DNA of 41,612 nt from an uncultured Erysipelotrichaceae bacterium (GCA_944327105.1 CALVGN010000013.1:1-41612); one strand, 5' to 3'. Shown: positions 8,381-17,420, counted from the stretch's first letter. Made by a program: numbers and translations. Notes: a model not told the origin generated them from the letters alone.

Positions 8381-8893
8381 ATGAAATATTATCGTCGCAC
8401 TGTGGCGTTTTTTGCGGTGATCTTTGGTTTCACCACAATGACGCTATTATATAACATCTTTACCCCACCCACTGTCCAAGCGCAGCCACTTTACATTGCC
8501 CGAAGCAATTTGGAAATCGAAAATCTTGAAAATTATGTGCTTTCCCTTGGTAATTCCAATCGGGTCTATGTCTTAATCGGACAAAGTGATGATGCCAATA
8601 CCGTTTACTTGACGGAAACGGTTTTGCATAATCTGGCCAATCATGCCAATGTTGAAGAATTCAGCAACCTGGATTATGTCAACGTCTCCAATCTCAATGA
8701 CCAGATACGTTTATTACTCAATAATACGTATCACCTTACCCAATTGCCCGCATTTGTTTCCTTACAAAATGATAATGGCACACTGCGAGTGACCAGTACA
8801 TTGCAATGGGATGACCAACAACCCATCGATACGTCGGATGTGCAAGAGTGGATGGAAATCAATAATATCTGGCCATCAAGCAGTGCACGATAG
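8381..8893 (+). CDS. Small exported or membrane-anchored protein of unknown function
   Basis: The 170-residue product begins with a basic tip and one hydrophobic segment (TVAFFAVIFGFTTMTLLYNIF) followed by PPTVQAQP, which could be a signal peptide with an A-x-A site or an anchor. The remainder alternates strands and helices: VYVLIGQSDDANTVYLTETVLHNL, then LPAFVSLQNDNG. This resembles a thioredoxin-like fold without a CxxC, but that is only an impression. No ribosome-binding site is evident before ATG 8381. A TATGAT lies at 8358-8363, giving at most a very short leader. The gene is followed by a strong bidirectional terminator. Confidence 0.65.
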   Translation: MKYYRRTVAFFAVIFGFTTMTLLYNIFTPPTVQAQPLYIARSNLEIENLENYVLSLGNSNRVYVLIGQSDDANTVYLTETVLHNLANHANVEEFSNLDYVNVSNLNDQIRLLLNNTYHLTQLPAFVSLQNDNGTLRVTSTLQWDDQQPIDTSDVQEWMEINNIWPSSSAR

Positions 8894-8918
8894 TGATGCA
8901 ACCATTGATGATCTGGAT

Positions 8919-8961
8919 CCTAAAACAGAGCTGTCGCATCAAGCGATAGCTCTGTTTTAGG
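8919..8961. terminator. Bidirectional terminator between the exported protein gene and mtnN
   Basis: The 19-base arms at 8919-8937 and 8943-8961 pair with a single G-T wobble around a five-base loop. The arms contain AAAA/TTTT at the base, so either strand has a T-run. It ends both convergent transcription units. Confidence 0.85.
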
Positions 8962-8962
8962 A

Positions 8963-9658
8963 TTATTGATCAATGGTCAACACCAATTCACGACACCACT
9001 TCGCGGCACGTTCGCTGGCCAATGCAACATATTGATCAAACGTGATCTCATTGCCTTCATTGACCGTGATATCACTTAATGAACGGATCACTAACACCGC
9101 GACATCGCACATATTGCACACGGCAGCGATCGCACCCCCTTCCATCTCGGCACATAAACTCTCCGGATAACGTGTCAAGATGGTTTGAACTTGATCATCC
9201 CGGTTAACGAAAGCATCCCCGGTCGCGATCGGTCCAATCCACACCTGATGATCTTTGGGAGTAATCACGTTTTTGGCTTTTTCCAACAAACCTTGATCGA
9301 TATCAAAACAGGTATGGGGATTGCCATATCCAAATCCCCAATCGAACACATCGATATCATATTGGCAAATGGTGGTGGCCAACACCACATCCAAAACCTG
9401 CTGCGCTTTCCGTAAGCCACCGGCGGTACCGATATTGATGATCACAGCGGGATGAAAAGATTCGATCATCAGCATGGTCCTTGCAGCAGCAGCGACTTTG
9501 CCGATGCCACATAGACCGATGATTAGATCATGATTTGCAATGGATGCTTGATAAAAAGGGATATTGTGGATCATGATCTGATCCATGGTATCACAAAGTT
9601 TCAATATGGCTTCTACTTCGACTTCCATGGCTGCCATGATCCCGATAGGTTGTTTCAT
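8963..9658 (-). CDS. mtnN: 5'-methylthioadenosine/S-adenosylhomocysteine nucleosidase
   Basis: MtnN cleaves MTA and SAH, by-products of polyamine and methylation reactions, releasing adenine. The 231-residue length is standard. The N-terminus IGIMAAMEVEVE carries the conserved catalytic-site Glu, NIGTAGGL is the phosphorylase-superfamily glycine motif, CAEMEGGAIA contacts the ribose, and RSLSDI contains the catalytic Asp. AGGAG precedes the ATG, and TCATGA overlaps the yqeM stop. It is the last gene of the yqeH operon. Several preceding or nearby methyltransferases produce SAH, and the adenine it frees is a substrate for AdeC, encoded at 20.5 kb. Confidence 0.94.
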   Translation of the reverse strand: MKQPIGIMAAMEVEVEAILKLCDTMDQIMIHNIPFYQASIANHDLIIGLCGIGKVAAAARTMLMIESFHPAVIINIGTAGGLRKAQQVLDVVLATTICQYDIDVFDWGFGYGNPHTCFDIDQGLLEKAKNVITPKDHQVWIGPIATGDAFVNRDDQVQTILTRYPESLCAEMEGGAIAAVCNMCDVAVLVIRSLSDITVNEGNEITFDQYVALASERAAKWCRELVLTIDQ

Positions 9659-10356
9659 GATTTGACTCCTATAAAATCATATTTTTCGCAATCCAGTGAT
9701 GGATTTGATCGAAAATCATAATAAGTGGTGGTAGTGAATCCAACATCCGTTAATACCTGGTTCAACCATTTCCCATCGTAAATGCGTTGGACATGGGATT
9801 CATTGATCAAACCATGATCGGTATAAAAGGCAAAATGATGGTTGAGATAATCGCCATCCGTGGCAATGGTCCATTGATATCCTACCCCATCCACCCATCC
9901 TTCTTCGATAAACGGTTCTTTGAATTCATTCAAACGATTGGGATGATGGGCATCCAAGATAAAGATACCTTTAGGATTCAAATGGTCGTAGACATGTTGG
10001 ATGAAGCGGATCACATCCGCTTCATCGAGTAGATAATTCAATGTATCCACCAGGCAGAATGCACAATCATAGGTTTTATCCAGGGCAACATCTACCATGT
10101 TGCCCTGGATAAAATGGATATCTGGATATTGGGTGATGCCACAATTGATCATATCCAATGATAAGTCCACACCATCCATGGTCAAACCAAGGCAAGCAAT
10201 GGCATGAGTGATCTCACCTGTGCCACATCCAAAATCGATACCACTCGTTTTACCTGAAACAAACGGGGCGATAAAATCTACGTATTCCGCAATGGATTGG
10301 GGATCATTGACCAGATCTTGATAGTATTGGGCCAATATTGAATACATCATTGCCAT
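9655..10356 (-). CDS. yqeM: SAM-dependent methyltransferase (YqeM-like)
   Basis: A 233-residue class I methyltransferase: motif I is GIDFGCGTGEIT (about residues 39-50), followed by MDGVDLSLDMI and, at motif II/III, CAFCLVDTLNYLL. The substrate is not known for this family, which sits at the end of the yqe cluster in B. subtilis as it does here. The rsfS stop lies inside its first codons, so the start is at 10356 or at the next ATGs (10350). A weak GGA lies before 10356. It overlaps mtnN by four bases. Confidence 0.85.
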   Translation of the reverse strand: MAMMYSILAQYYQDLVNDPQSIAEYVDFIAPFVSGKTSGIDFGCGTGEITHAIACLGLTMDGVDLSLDMINCGITQYPDIHFIQGNMVDVALDKTYDCAFCLVDTLNYLLDEADVIRFIQHVYDHLNPKGIFILDAHHPNRLNEFKEPFIEEGWVDGVGYQWTIATDGDYLNHHFAFYTDHGLINESHVQRIYDGKWLNQVLTDVGFTTTTYYDFRSNPSLDCEKYDFIGVKS

Positions 10357-10700
10357 GTTATCCGCTCACAATCTCCCCATAAGCGTTCCAGATTATAGGT
10401 ATTTCTAGCTTTTGGGGTAAACAGATGGATGATGATGGAACCATAGTCCATCAATATCCACTCACTCTGGCTCAAACCATTGATGTGTTTGAGTGGATAC
10501 CCTTTCTTTTCACTCATTTCTTCAATATATCCGACCACGGCATTGGCTTGTCGGATCGAATCCACAGAAGCGATGATGAACACATCATATAAGGGGGATA
10601 CGGTAGTCATATCCAATACCACGATATCATTGCACAGTCGCTCATCCAATACCTTGGTAAAATCATGGATTTGTTGATTGATCGTGTTGTCCAGCGACAT
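10347..10700 (-). CDS. rsfS: Ribosomal silencing factor RsfS
   Basis: RsfS (YqeL/RsfA, DUF143) binds uL14 on the 50S subunit and blocks subunit joining in starvation. From ATG 10700 it is 117 residues, typical of the family. Motifs seen are VVLDMTTVSPLYDVFIIAS, ANAVVGYIEE, and the C-terminal WILMDYGSIIIHLFTPKAR followed by YNLERLWGD. A GTG at 10709 is an alternative start; GAGG is oddly close (three bases) to the ATG. It overlaps yqeK by 38 bases, suggesting translational coupling. Confidence 0.92.
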   Translation of the reverse strand: MSLDNTINQQIHDFTKVLDERLCNDIVVLDMTTVSPLYDVFIIASVDSIRQANAVVGYIEEMSEKKGYPLKHINGLSQSEWILMDYGSIIIHLFTPKARNTYNLERLWGDCERITWQ

Positions 10701-11472
10701 AAGCCTCACTTTCTTTTTGAACGGTTAAAAATCCTTTGGTTAGATCACGTTTGGATAATGCGATCAAACAAGAAGAATCATAATCTCTTCCTGGATCACA
10801 TTTATCCGCAATATAAATGATCCGTGCCAGTGGTGAAACCACATGACCGGTGGTGTGATTCGCAATGGCATTAACGATTTGACGATCGGTAATACCAAGA
10901 AAGGTTTGAATAAAGATTGCTCCCGCATATTGATGCCAGATGGGTTTGGGTTGATATAAACAGGATGGATCATACTGTTGCGTCAATGATTGAAGTCGAT
11001 CATCATCCATGTTTTTGGCGATATCATGCAATAATGCGGTTTGTTTGGTTTTGACCACATCCACACTATGACTCTTGGCCAAATCAACGGCCAGTGATGC
11101 CACTCGATAAGTATGGGCATAGCGGGATGGTTTGAGATAATGCTTGAGCATTTGATCATAATAAACCATGGATCGATTGAGATATCGGATATACCACATG
11201 GGCAAACCATGATAATCCCCATTCCGGATGGTTTCCATAGCTTGGATCAATGACGCATCATCTTCGATGGTCAAACCAATGGATGAAGGGGTCTGACCAT
11301 AATGCACATAACTTAATCCCTTCAACCAGCTTTGATTCAATCGATCGATGATCGGATGCAATGGTTGGGTCGCAACCACATAAATATCTTGGTGGTATGT
11401 ATGGTGTAAACCATGGATGATATCCAAATGATTTTTAGTCAATGGATCACATAAAGAACGAAATAAGATCAT
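10663..11472 (-). CDS. yqeK: YqeK-type HD hydrolase with a degenerate, shortened NadD domain
   Basis: The C-terminal part, from about residue 112, is a complete YqeK domain, the family shown to hydrolyse diadenosine tetraphosphate: RYAHTYRVASLA (first His), ALLHDIAKNM (HD), an HTTG element and IIYIADKCDP (distal Asp). The first 110 residues resemble the start of nicotinate-nucleotide adenylyltransferase NadD, but are about half its length. The GG-x-F-DP-x-H-x-GH signature has become RSLCDPLTKNH, and the downstream ISST-x-IR motif is not seen. NadD-YqeK gene adjacency or fusion is known in Bacillota and Mollicutes; here the NadD half looks catalytically dead. Its start overlaps the yqeI stop (ATGA). 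Confidence 0.82.
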   Translation of the reverse strand: MILFRSLCDPLTKNHLDIIHGLHHTYHQDIYVVATQPLHPIIDRLNQSWLKGLSYVHYGQTPSSIGLTIEDDASLIQAMETIRNGDYHGLPMWYIRYLNRSMVYYDQMLKHYLKPSRYAHTYRVASLAVDLAKSHSVDVVKTKQTALLHDIAKNMDDDRLQSLTQQYDPSCLYQPKPIWHQYAGAIFIQTFLGITDRQIVNAIANHTTGHVVSPLARIIYIADKCDPGRDYDSSCLIALSKRDLTKGFLTVQKESEAYVAGQHDQSTNP

Positions 11473-11756
11473 GGCAAAATGATTTTGGGCTCCTTGGCTT
11501 TTTTATACAAGACATAGGTTTTACCGATGGTTTGGACCAATTCAGCTTTGGTAAAAGCCAATGTATCCAATATCAGTTCATTCAATGGGATATCACAACT
11601 TTTCAATACATGGATCTTCACCAATTCTCTCGCAATCAATGCTTGATCGATGGAGACCAGTGTGTTTTTATCCAAACCATTCTTGCCGATCTGGAAAATG
11701 GCATTTTCTCGATTAGCAAGGGATCGTAAATAACGTTTTTGTTTTCCGTTTAACAT
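11469..11756 (-). CDS. yqeI: RNA-binding protein YqeI (CRS1/YhbY domain)
   Basis: YhbY/CRM-domain proteins bind pre-50S ribosomal particles. From ATG 11756 (MLNGKQKRYLRSLA) the product is 95 residues, the family length. It has the diagnostic KNGL (IFQIGKNGLD) and the ELVKIHVLKSC strand, then AELVQTIGKTYVLYKKAKE. The long upstream extension of this frame lies in yqeH and has no family similarity. AGAGG lies 11 bases before the ATG, and the gap from yqeH is two bases. In B. subtilis aroE lies between yqeH and yqeI; it is absent here. Confidence 0.9.
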   Translation of the reverse strand: MLNGKQKRYLRSLANRENAIFQIGKNGLDKNTLVSIDQALIARELVKIHVLKSCDIPLNELILDTLAFTKAELVQTIGKTYVLYKKAKEPKIILP

Positions 11757-11758
11757 GG

Positions 11759-12805
11759 TTAAATCATCCTCTTTCTGATGGTATAGCTCACTTGTTTGGG
11801 TAATGTCATGGATAATGCTGTGGTTTGACCATGGAAACTCATCCACCCCAATCCATTGATACATAGATCACGCCCATCGAGTGGTTCAGAAATAACGATC
11901 GTTTCATATTCACGATGACTCCATGGTTTCAATAATGTTCCCAAATGGTTGGACCAAAGCTTTTTGGCATTATCCAGTGGTGTGCGGTGGATCTTAAGAT
12001 TGTTTTCCAGATACATCACGATCGAAACGGTTGATTGTGGCACGATATCGATACGCATCAATCCACCAATACTATAGGATTGAGGCGAATAGCATTGATA
12101 GACACTGGGTTTGATGGGTTTAGTTGGAAGTAATGCTTTGATGGTCGAATCATCCACAGCCTGTAAGATACTCTCGCTGTTTTCGATACCCGGGGTATCG
12201 ATAATGGTCAAACCATTATCTAAATGGATGGGATTGAAATCGATCGTCGTTCCGGGATAGCGGGAAGTGGTCAGGATCTTTTGATTCAACAAACCATTGA
12301 GCAATGTGCTTTTACCCGCATTCGCACGCCCAGCAAAGATCGATACCGAGTCCACAGCATAGGGTTTCAACTGGTCTAATAAGACTGTATTATGGTCAAG
12401 ACCATAATCACCGGTAACAATCAATCCATCCACACTGATGTTCATGGATTTCAATCGATCCATGATAAAACCATAGTACTTTTGTGAATCGATGATATCG
12501 ACCAATAAATCCGTCTTGGTAACCACCAAGACGATGGATCGATTGGAAAACAAAGCATTGAAATCATCCATGAATCCATGATCAATATCCAATCCATCCA
12601 CTACCCATACCAACGTTCCTTTTGTTTTTTGGATAGTTTCAACCACACGATCCGGATCGATCCCTGTTTTTAAAGAAACCATCTGATCCCCATAATGGCT
12701 CAAACGAAAACAACGCTGACAGTATTTACTCTCTTTTTTTGGTGTATATCCCAACTGGTTTGGATCATCATATTGCAGGGTCACACCACAACCTTTACAT
12801 TTCAC
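11759..12805 (-). CDS. yqeH: Ribosome-assembly GTPase YqeH
   Basis: YqeH is a circularly permuted GTPase needed for 30S assembly. From GTG 12805 the product is 348 residues and begins with the family's zinc finger (KCKGCGVTLQ ... YCQRCFRLSHY). The permuted G motifs are KTD (G4, VVTKTDLL), then G1 as GRANAGKSTLLN, then the GTTID (G2) and DTPG (G3) elements. An ATG is available upstream at 12834, but it precedes the -10 box and would add residues before the zinc finger. It is the first gene of the operon to mtnN and follows the parC terminator. Confidence 0.9.
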   Translation of the reverse strand: MKCKGCGVTLQYDDPNQLGYTPKKESKYCQRCFRLSHYGDQMVSLKTGIDPDRVVETIQKTKGTLVWVVDGLDIDHGFMDDFNALFSNRSIVLVVTKTDLLVDIIDSQKYYGFIMDRLKSMNISVDGLIVTGDYGLDHNTVLLDQLKPYAVDSVSIFAGRANAGKSTLLNGLLNQKILTTSRYPGTTIDFNPIHLDNGLTIIDTPGIENSESILQAVDDSTIKALLPTKPIKPSVYQCYSPQSYSIGGLMRIDIVPQSTVSIVMYLENNLKIHRTPLDNAKKLWSNHLGTLLKPWSHREYETIVISEPLDGRDLCINGLGWMSFHGQTTALSMTLPKQVSYTIRKRMI

Positions 12806-12818
12806 AATCGGTATTATA
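12806..12818 (-). promoter_or_regulatory. -10 box of the yqeH operon, leaderless GTG start
   Basis: On the minus strand TATAAT (12818-12813) is followed by seven bases and GTG at 12805, the same geometry as recU. No ribosome-binding site is present. The palindrome TGGTCCAACCA (minus strand; 12834-12824) lies five bases before the -10, within the -35/-10 spacer. Confidence 0.65.
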
Positions 12819-12850
12819 TCAAATGGTTGGACCATCGGGATCGAAAAGGC

Positions 12851-12884
12851 AATATGCCATCCCTTAAAACAGGGATGGCATATT
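12851..12884 (-). terminator. Terminator overlapping the parC stop codon
   Basis: AATATGCCATCCCT at 12851-12864 and AGGGATGGCATATT at 12871-12884 are perfect 14-base arms with a six-base loop. On the minus strand the hairpin covers the last codons of parC and is followed by GCCTTTT. It separates parE-parC from the yqeH operon. Confidence 0.75.
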
Positions 12885-15398
12885 GAATTCACTATGTGCA
12901 TCTTCTTCAATGGCATTACCACGGTTTTGGAATGCTTCACTTGTCGATAGATCGATCACATTGACGGGCTTTAATTCCTGGTAAAGACCATGATCCACTT
13001 TGATGGAACCATAATGACTATATGTGGCATCGATATCCATAATCGAAATGTCACTGCCTTTGATCATATGGAACCCATCCTCATCCATCATGGTAAAATC
13101 ACTGCCTTTCAATGGTGTGATGGATTCGATCCATACCGGATTGGTTTTGATTGCTTTCGCGATCCGTGTCCCTTTGACATAGGGTTTATTATCGACGATA
13201 TCGGATAAACGGACTCTTTTGACAGCATTATTTGAACCATTGATGATGATATAAGAACTGGTTGAACCATCGGGCAATATGGCACCATCGACCACACTGT
13301 CCCCTTCTGCCAAACGGATTCCTCGAATGCCTTGTCCTTTAGGAGCCGTCATATTGATCATATCCAAACTATAACGATTGATGAATCCATGTTTGGTTGC
13401 AACCAGGATCGTATCATGGTCATAACATACCATGGCATAGACCACCCGATCCCGAGGTTTCAATTTCATCAATGTCACACTTTTGCTATAACGTACCAAA
13501 GATAGATCCGGGATCGGTGTTTTTTTGATCAACCCATTGGCACTCATGGTCACCACATAGGCTGCCGTGTTGAAATCTTTGACAGTAAACGCAGCGATCA
13601 CATGGTCAAAACCATCCGTTTTGACATAGTGGTTGATGTGATTTCCTTCATCCTTCCACTTGGTTTCCTCAATCTTATAGATTGGTAAATACGTATACGA
13701 TCCATTATCCAATACCAGAATCAAGGTATCCAAAGTATCCGCCTGACCATAAGTCAATAACGTATCATTGTTTTTCAAACCCGGATAGGGTGTCGTGGAG
13801 GCATTGAAGCTTTTTAAAGAAACACGCTTGATATACCCATCACGGGATACAGAAACCACCACCCGCTCGTTGGCAATCATTGCCCTTGCATCGATATTGA
13901 TTTCTGCCACTTCATCTTCGATTTTAGTCAATCGTGGCGAACCATACGTTTCTTTAGTCAATCGGAATTCATTGATGATCGTTGAACGCAGTACGTTTTC
14001 GTTTTCAATGATCATCTTCAGATTTTCGATCTCATTGACCAATTGGGCAAATTCTTCTCGTAAAGCGACAACATCCGTATTGCTCAAACGATACAAACGC
14101 AACTCAGCGATCGCGGTGGCTTGATTTTGCGTGAAATCGAATTGTTGCTGTAGATTCTTGATCACATCGCTTCGATCCTTACACGCACGGATACAGGCGA
14201 TCACTTCATCCAAGATCGACACCGCTTTCATTAGTCCTTCGATGATATGGCATCTTTTTTCACGTTCATTGAGCAAATAGCGGCTCCGTTTGAGTACGAT
14301 GCTTTTACGGTGGGCAATGAATGCATCGAGAAGATCAGTCAGACTCAGTAAACGTGGGGTGCGGTCCACGATCGCAACGACGTTGTAATTGTAATTGACC
14401 TGCAACGGTGTGTTTTTATAGAAATACTGCAATACATTGTTGGCATCGACTTCTTTTTTCAGATCCACAACGACCCGTAATCCATTGCGATCGGATTCAT
14501 CCCGTACATCGATGATGCCATCGATGTCGTGGTTGAGTCGTATCTCGTCCATGCGTTTGACCATTTGGGATTTGACCACTTCATAGGGGATCTCAGTAAT
14601 GATGATCGAATTGATGGTCTTACCTTCCTCGATGTTGGCCACACCACGGATGACGATCTTGCCACGTCCAGTTTTAAACGCATTTTCAATCCCAGTTTTC
14701 CCCATCACGATCCCACCGGTAGGAAAATCTGGACCGGGAATGATCGTCATCAATTCATCGATGGTACACGTGGGATTCATGATGCGATAGATGCAGGCAT
14801 CCATCACTTCTTTAAGATTATTGGGTGGGATATTCGTAGCATAACCCGCCGCGATGCCCATGGCACCATTGACCAGTAATGTGGGAATGCGCGATGGCAG
14901 CACCGTTGGCTCGACGTCATTGTCATCATAGTTTGGTGCAAACGGTACCGTATCATAATCGATATCTGCAATGACGTCGGCACACACCGGTGCCAATCGC
15001 GCTTCGGTATATCGCATCGCAGCAGCTGGATCATCATCAATGGATCCGTTATTGCCTTGCATATCCACCAATGGCACCCGAACTTTCCATCCTTGGGAAA
15101 GACGTACCATGGCATCATACACACTGGAATCACCATGGGGATGGTAGTTACCGATCACTAAACCGACTGTCTTCGCACTTTTACGATACGGACGATCCCA
15201 GGTGTTGTGATCTTTGTACATTGCATAAATGATGCGTCGTTGGACTGGTTTTAAACCATCTCGTACATCCGGTAGCGCACGATCCTGGATGATGTATTTG
15301 GAATAGCGGCCGAATCGTTCGCCCATAATATCTTCCAACGCTGCATTGAGCAATGTGGAATGATCGTCGATCATCTCTTTTTTTCTGGTTTTTGCCAT
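12864..15398 (-). CDS. parC: DNA topoisomerase IV subunit A
   Basis: ParC is the breakage-reunion subunit of topoisomerase IV, which decatenates chromosomes. The 844-residue protein has RALPDVRDGLKPVQRRIIYAM, then the quinolone-determining helix VIGNYHPHGDSSVYDAMVRLSQ, and the catalytic Tyr in AAMRYTEARL. MQGNNGSIDDDPAAAMRY is the ParC form; GyrA typically has HGNFGSVDGD there. The C-terminal half is the beta-pinwheel, without the GyrA-box Q-R-R-G-G-K-G. The QRDR serine is S (HGDSS), the quinolone-sensitive form. It starts two bases after the parE stop with no close ribosome-binding site (GGAGG lies too far upstream), so coupled translation is likely. Confidence 0.93.
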   Translation of the reverse strand: MAKTRKKEMIDDHSTLLNAALEDIMGERFGRYSKYIIQDRALPDVRDGLKPVQRRIIYAMYKDHNTWDRPYRKSAKTVGLVIGNYHPHGDSSVYDAMVRLSQGWKVRVPLVDMQGNNGSIDDDPAAAMRYTEARLAPVCADVIADIDYDTVPFAPNYDDNDVEPTVLPSRIPTLLVNGAMGIAAGYATNIPPNNLKEVMDACIYRIMNPTCTIDELMTIIPGPDFPTGGIVMGKTGIENAFKTGRGKIVIRGVANIEEGKTINSIIITEIPYEVVKSQMVKRMDEIRLNHDIDGIIDVRDESDRNGLRVVVDLKKEVDANNVLQYFYKNTPLQVNYNYNVVAIVDRTPRLLSLTDLLDAFIAHRKSIVLKRSRYLLNEREKRCHIIEGLMKAVSILDEVIACIRACKDRSDVIKNLQQQFDFTQNQATAIAELRLYRLSNTDVVALREEFAQLVNEIENLKMIIENENVLRSTIINEFRLTKETYGSPRLTKIEDEVAEINIDARAMIANERVVVSVSRDGYIKRVSLKSFNASTTPYPGLKNNDTLLTYGQADTLDTLILVLDNGSYTYLPIYKIEETKWKDEGNHINHYVKTDGFDHVIAAFTVKDFNTAAYVVTMSANGLIKKTPIPDLSLVRYSKSVTLMKLKPRDRVVYAMVCYDHDTILVATKHGFINRYSLDMINMTAPKGQGIRGIRLAEGDSVVDGAILPDGSTSSYIIINGSNNAVKRVRLSDIVDNKPYVKGTRIAKAIKTNPVWIESITPLKGSDFTMMDEDGFHMIKGSDISIMDIDATYSHYGSIKVDHGLYQELKPVNVIDLSTSEAFQNRGNAIEEDAHSEFNMPSLF

Positions 15399-15400
15399 AA

Positions 15401-17311
15401 TTAGATTTTAAAATCATCCTCCATTGTAAATGCCACATTGGCGTTGATCCACTCTTGCCGCGGTGCCGGTTTGTCGCCCATCAAGGTCGTCACACGATTT
15501 TCTGCAAGATAGGGATCATCGATTTCGACTTGGATCAATGTCCGGGTCGCTGGATTCATCGTGGTTTCCCATAACTGGGAGGGGTTCATTTCTCCCAATC
15601 CTTTATAACGTTGGATCTCGTATTTGATGCCGCTGGCACGATAATGTTCCAATTGTTCATCGTTGTAGCAATAGATCACTTCTTTGCCACGGGATAATTT
15701 ATATAATGGCGGCATCGCGATATAGACATGGCCTTGTTTGATCAGATCCGTCATGTAGCGGTAGAAGAATGTCAGTAACAAACATTGGATATGGGCACCA
15801 TCAGTATCCGCATCGGTCATGATGATCACCTTATCATATGCAATATCATCGACATCAAAGTTTGGTCCAAATCCTGCGCCCAGGCAATTGACGACCGTAT
15901 TGAGTTCTTCATTCTTTTCGATATCACTCAAACTGCATTTTTCAGTATTGAGGACTTTCCCACGCAACGGCAAAATCGCTTGTGTATGGGCATCCCGTCC
16001 TTGCTTGGCGCTGCCGCCAGCGGAATCGCCTTCCACCAAAAACAATTCTTTTTCTTTCGCATTTTTACTGTTAGCCGCCGCTAATTTGCCGGAAAGGACG
16101 CGTTCATTTCGGGTCGATTTCTTCCCTTTGCGTGCTTCTTCACGGGCTTTTCTTGCCGCTTCACGTGCACTGGCAGCTTTAAGCATCTTCGTGATCAGTC
16201 GTTCGGCTAACTCACGATGTTCTTGAAGATAATAGGTCAATTGTACGCTCACGACATTATCGACCGCATTCTTAGCTTCCGGTGTCCCCAGTTTGCCTTT
16301 GGTTTGACCTTCAAATTGCAGCAGATCTTCTGGGATGGCTAAAGAGAGCACACTGCTCAATCCTTCACGGATATCCACACCATCGAGATTTTTATCCTTT
16401 TCTTTCAACAAACCAACTTTACGTGCATATTCATTGATGGTTTTGGTCATGGCTACCCGATAGCCGTTTTCATGCGTGCCACCATCGGGGGTACGGACCA
16501 TGTTGACGAAGGAATACATGTTTTCCTGATAGTCCTCACAATATTGGAAAGCAACAGAAACATCGATTCCATTGTGATTCCCTTTGAAAATGATGGGTTC
16601 ATGCATCGTGGTACGATCCGCATTGATGGAATTGAGAAATGCTGTCAATCCGTCTTCATAGCAGAAACGTTCACTTTGATTATGGATTTTATCTTCGACC
16701 ACCATTTCGATGCCAGAAAGTAAAAATGCCGTTTCCTGTGCACGTTCAAAGATGGTGGAATAATTGAATACGGTGGTTGAAAAAATCAAGGTATCCGGTT
16801 TGAAATTGACGGTGGTTCCGGTTTTGGTGGTCTTACCAAGGTGTTTGACGGATCCATCCACCTTTCCACCATTTTTAAAGGAAAGAGAGGTGATCACACC
16901 ATCACGATAACTGGTGACCGTCAGACGTTCACTTAAGGCATTGACCACAGATGCGCCCACACCATGCAATCCACCCGAAACTTTATAGTTGCCATCGGCC
17001 TGGAACTTCCCACCGGCATGTAAAACGGTATAAATTACTTCCAATGTGTTCTTTCCACTGGGATGCTTGCCACAAGGGGTTCCGCGACCTTGATCGGATA
17101 CCGTGATGGAACCATCCAATTCAATGGTAATGGCTATTTTTTTACCATAACCGTTCAATGCTTCATCCACAGCATTGTCCACGATCTCCCATACCAGATG
17201 GTGTAAACCACGGGAATCGGTGGACCCGATATACATGCCTGGGCGTTTTCGGACCGCTTCTAATCCTTCAAGAATCTGAATACTGGAATCGGAATAAGAT
17301 TGATTGGCCAT
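15401..17311 (-). CDS. parE: DNA topoisomerase IV subunit B
   Basis: ParE is the ATPase subunit of topoisomerase IV. The start is ATG 17311, with AAAGGA upstream; the frame is open to 17398 but without a site. It has the GHKL ATP-binding motifs EIVDNAVDEAL, VSDQGRGTP and GGLHGVGASVVNALS, then the TOPRIM residues ELFLVEGDSAGGSAKQGRD and TDADTDGAHI, and the C-terminal QRYKGLGEMNPSQLWETTM. Its 636 residues, its pairing with parC and its position beside plsY (as in streptococci) favour ParE over GyrB. Confidence 0.93.
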   Translation of the reverse strand: MANQSYSDSSIQILEGLEAVRKRPGMYIGSTDSRGLHHLVWEIVDNAVDEALNGYGKKIAITIELDGSITVSDQGRGTPCGKHPSGKNTLEVIYTVLHAGGKFQADGNYKVSGGLHGVGASVVNALSERLTVTSYRDGVITSLSFKNGGKVDGSVKHLGKTTKTGTTVNFKPDTLIFSTTVFNYSTIFERAQETAFLLSGIEMVVEDKIHNQSERFCYEDGLTAFLNSINADRTTMHEPIIFKGNHNGIDVSVAFQYCEDYQENMYSFVNMVRTPDGGTHENGYRVAMTKTINEYARKVGLLKEKDKNLDGVDIREGLSSVLSLAIPEDLLQFEGQTKGKLGTPEAKNAVDNVVSVQLTYYLQEHRELAERLITKMLKAASAREAARKAREEARKGKKSTRNERVLSGKLAAANSKNAKEKELFLVEGDSAGGSAKQGRDAHTQAILPLRGKVLNTEKCSLSDIEKNEELNTVVNCLGAGFGPNFDVDDIAYDKVIIMTDADTDGAHIQCLLLTFFYRYMTDLIKQGHVYIAMPPLYKLSRGKEVIYCYNDEQLEHYRASGIKYEIQRYKGLGEMNPSQLWETTMNPATRTLIQVEIDDPYLAENRVTTLMGDKPAPRQEWINANVAFTMEDDFKI

Positions 17312-17354
17312 GGGATTTCCTTTCTTGATTACTATTAACCGAAATATTATACCA
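17312..17354 (-). promoter_or_regulatory. parE promoter and leader
   Basis: An extended -10, TGG-TATAAT, lies at 17354-17346 on the minus strand. It is followed by a 34-base leader with AAAGGA before ATG 17311. Unlike yqeH this is a normal leadered message. A TGGT-N3-ACCA copy at 17379-17389 lies just upstream, between the divergent parE and plsY promoters. Confidence 0.55.
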
Positions 17355-17420
17355 TGGGTGAACCTTACTATCGGGCGTTGGTCACACCAAAAAATCACAC
17401 AGTAAAACGATATTTCAGTC

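Noticed and set aside
12834-12940. Upstream starts for yqeH (ATG 12940 or 12834)
   Set aside because: Both lie upstream of the TATAAT that would transcribe the gene, one overlaps the parC terminator, and the zinc-finger alignment begins at GTG 12805.
12864-17311. Annotation as gyrA/gyrB
   Set aside because: QGNNGSIDDDP instead of the GyrA form, no GyrA-box, ParE-like length of 636, and neighbourhood with plsY all favour topoisomerase IV.
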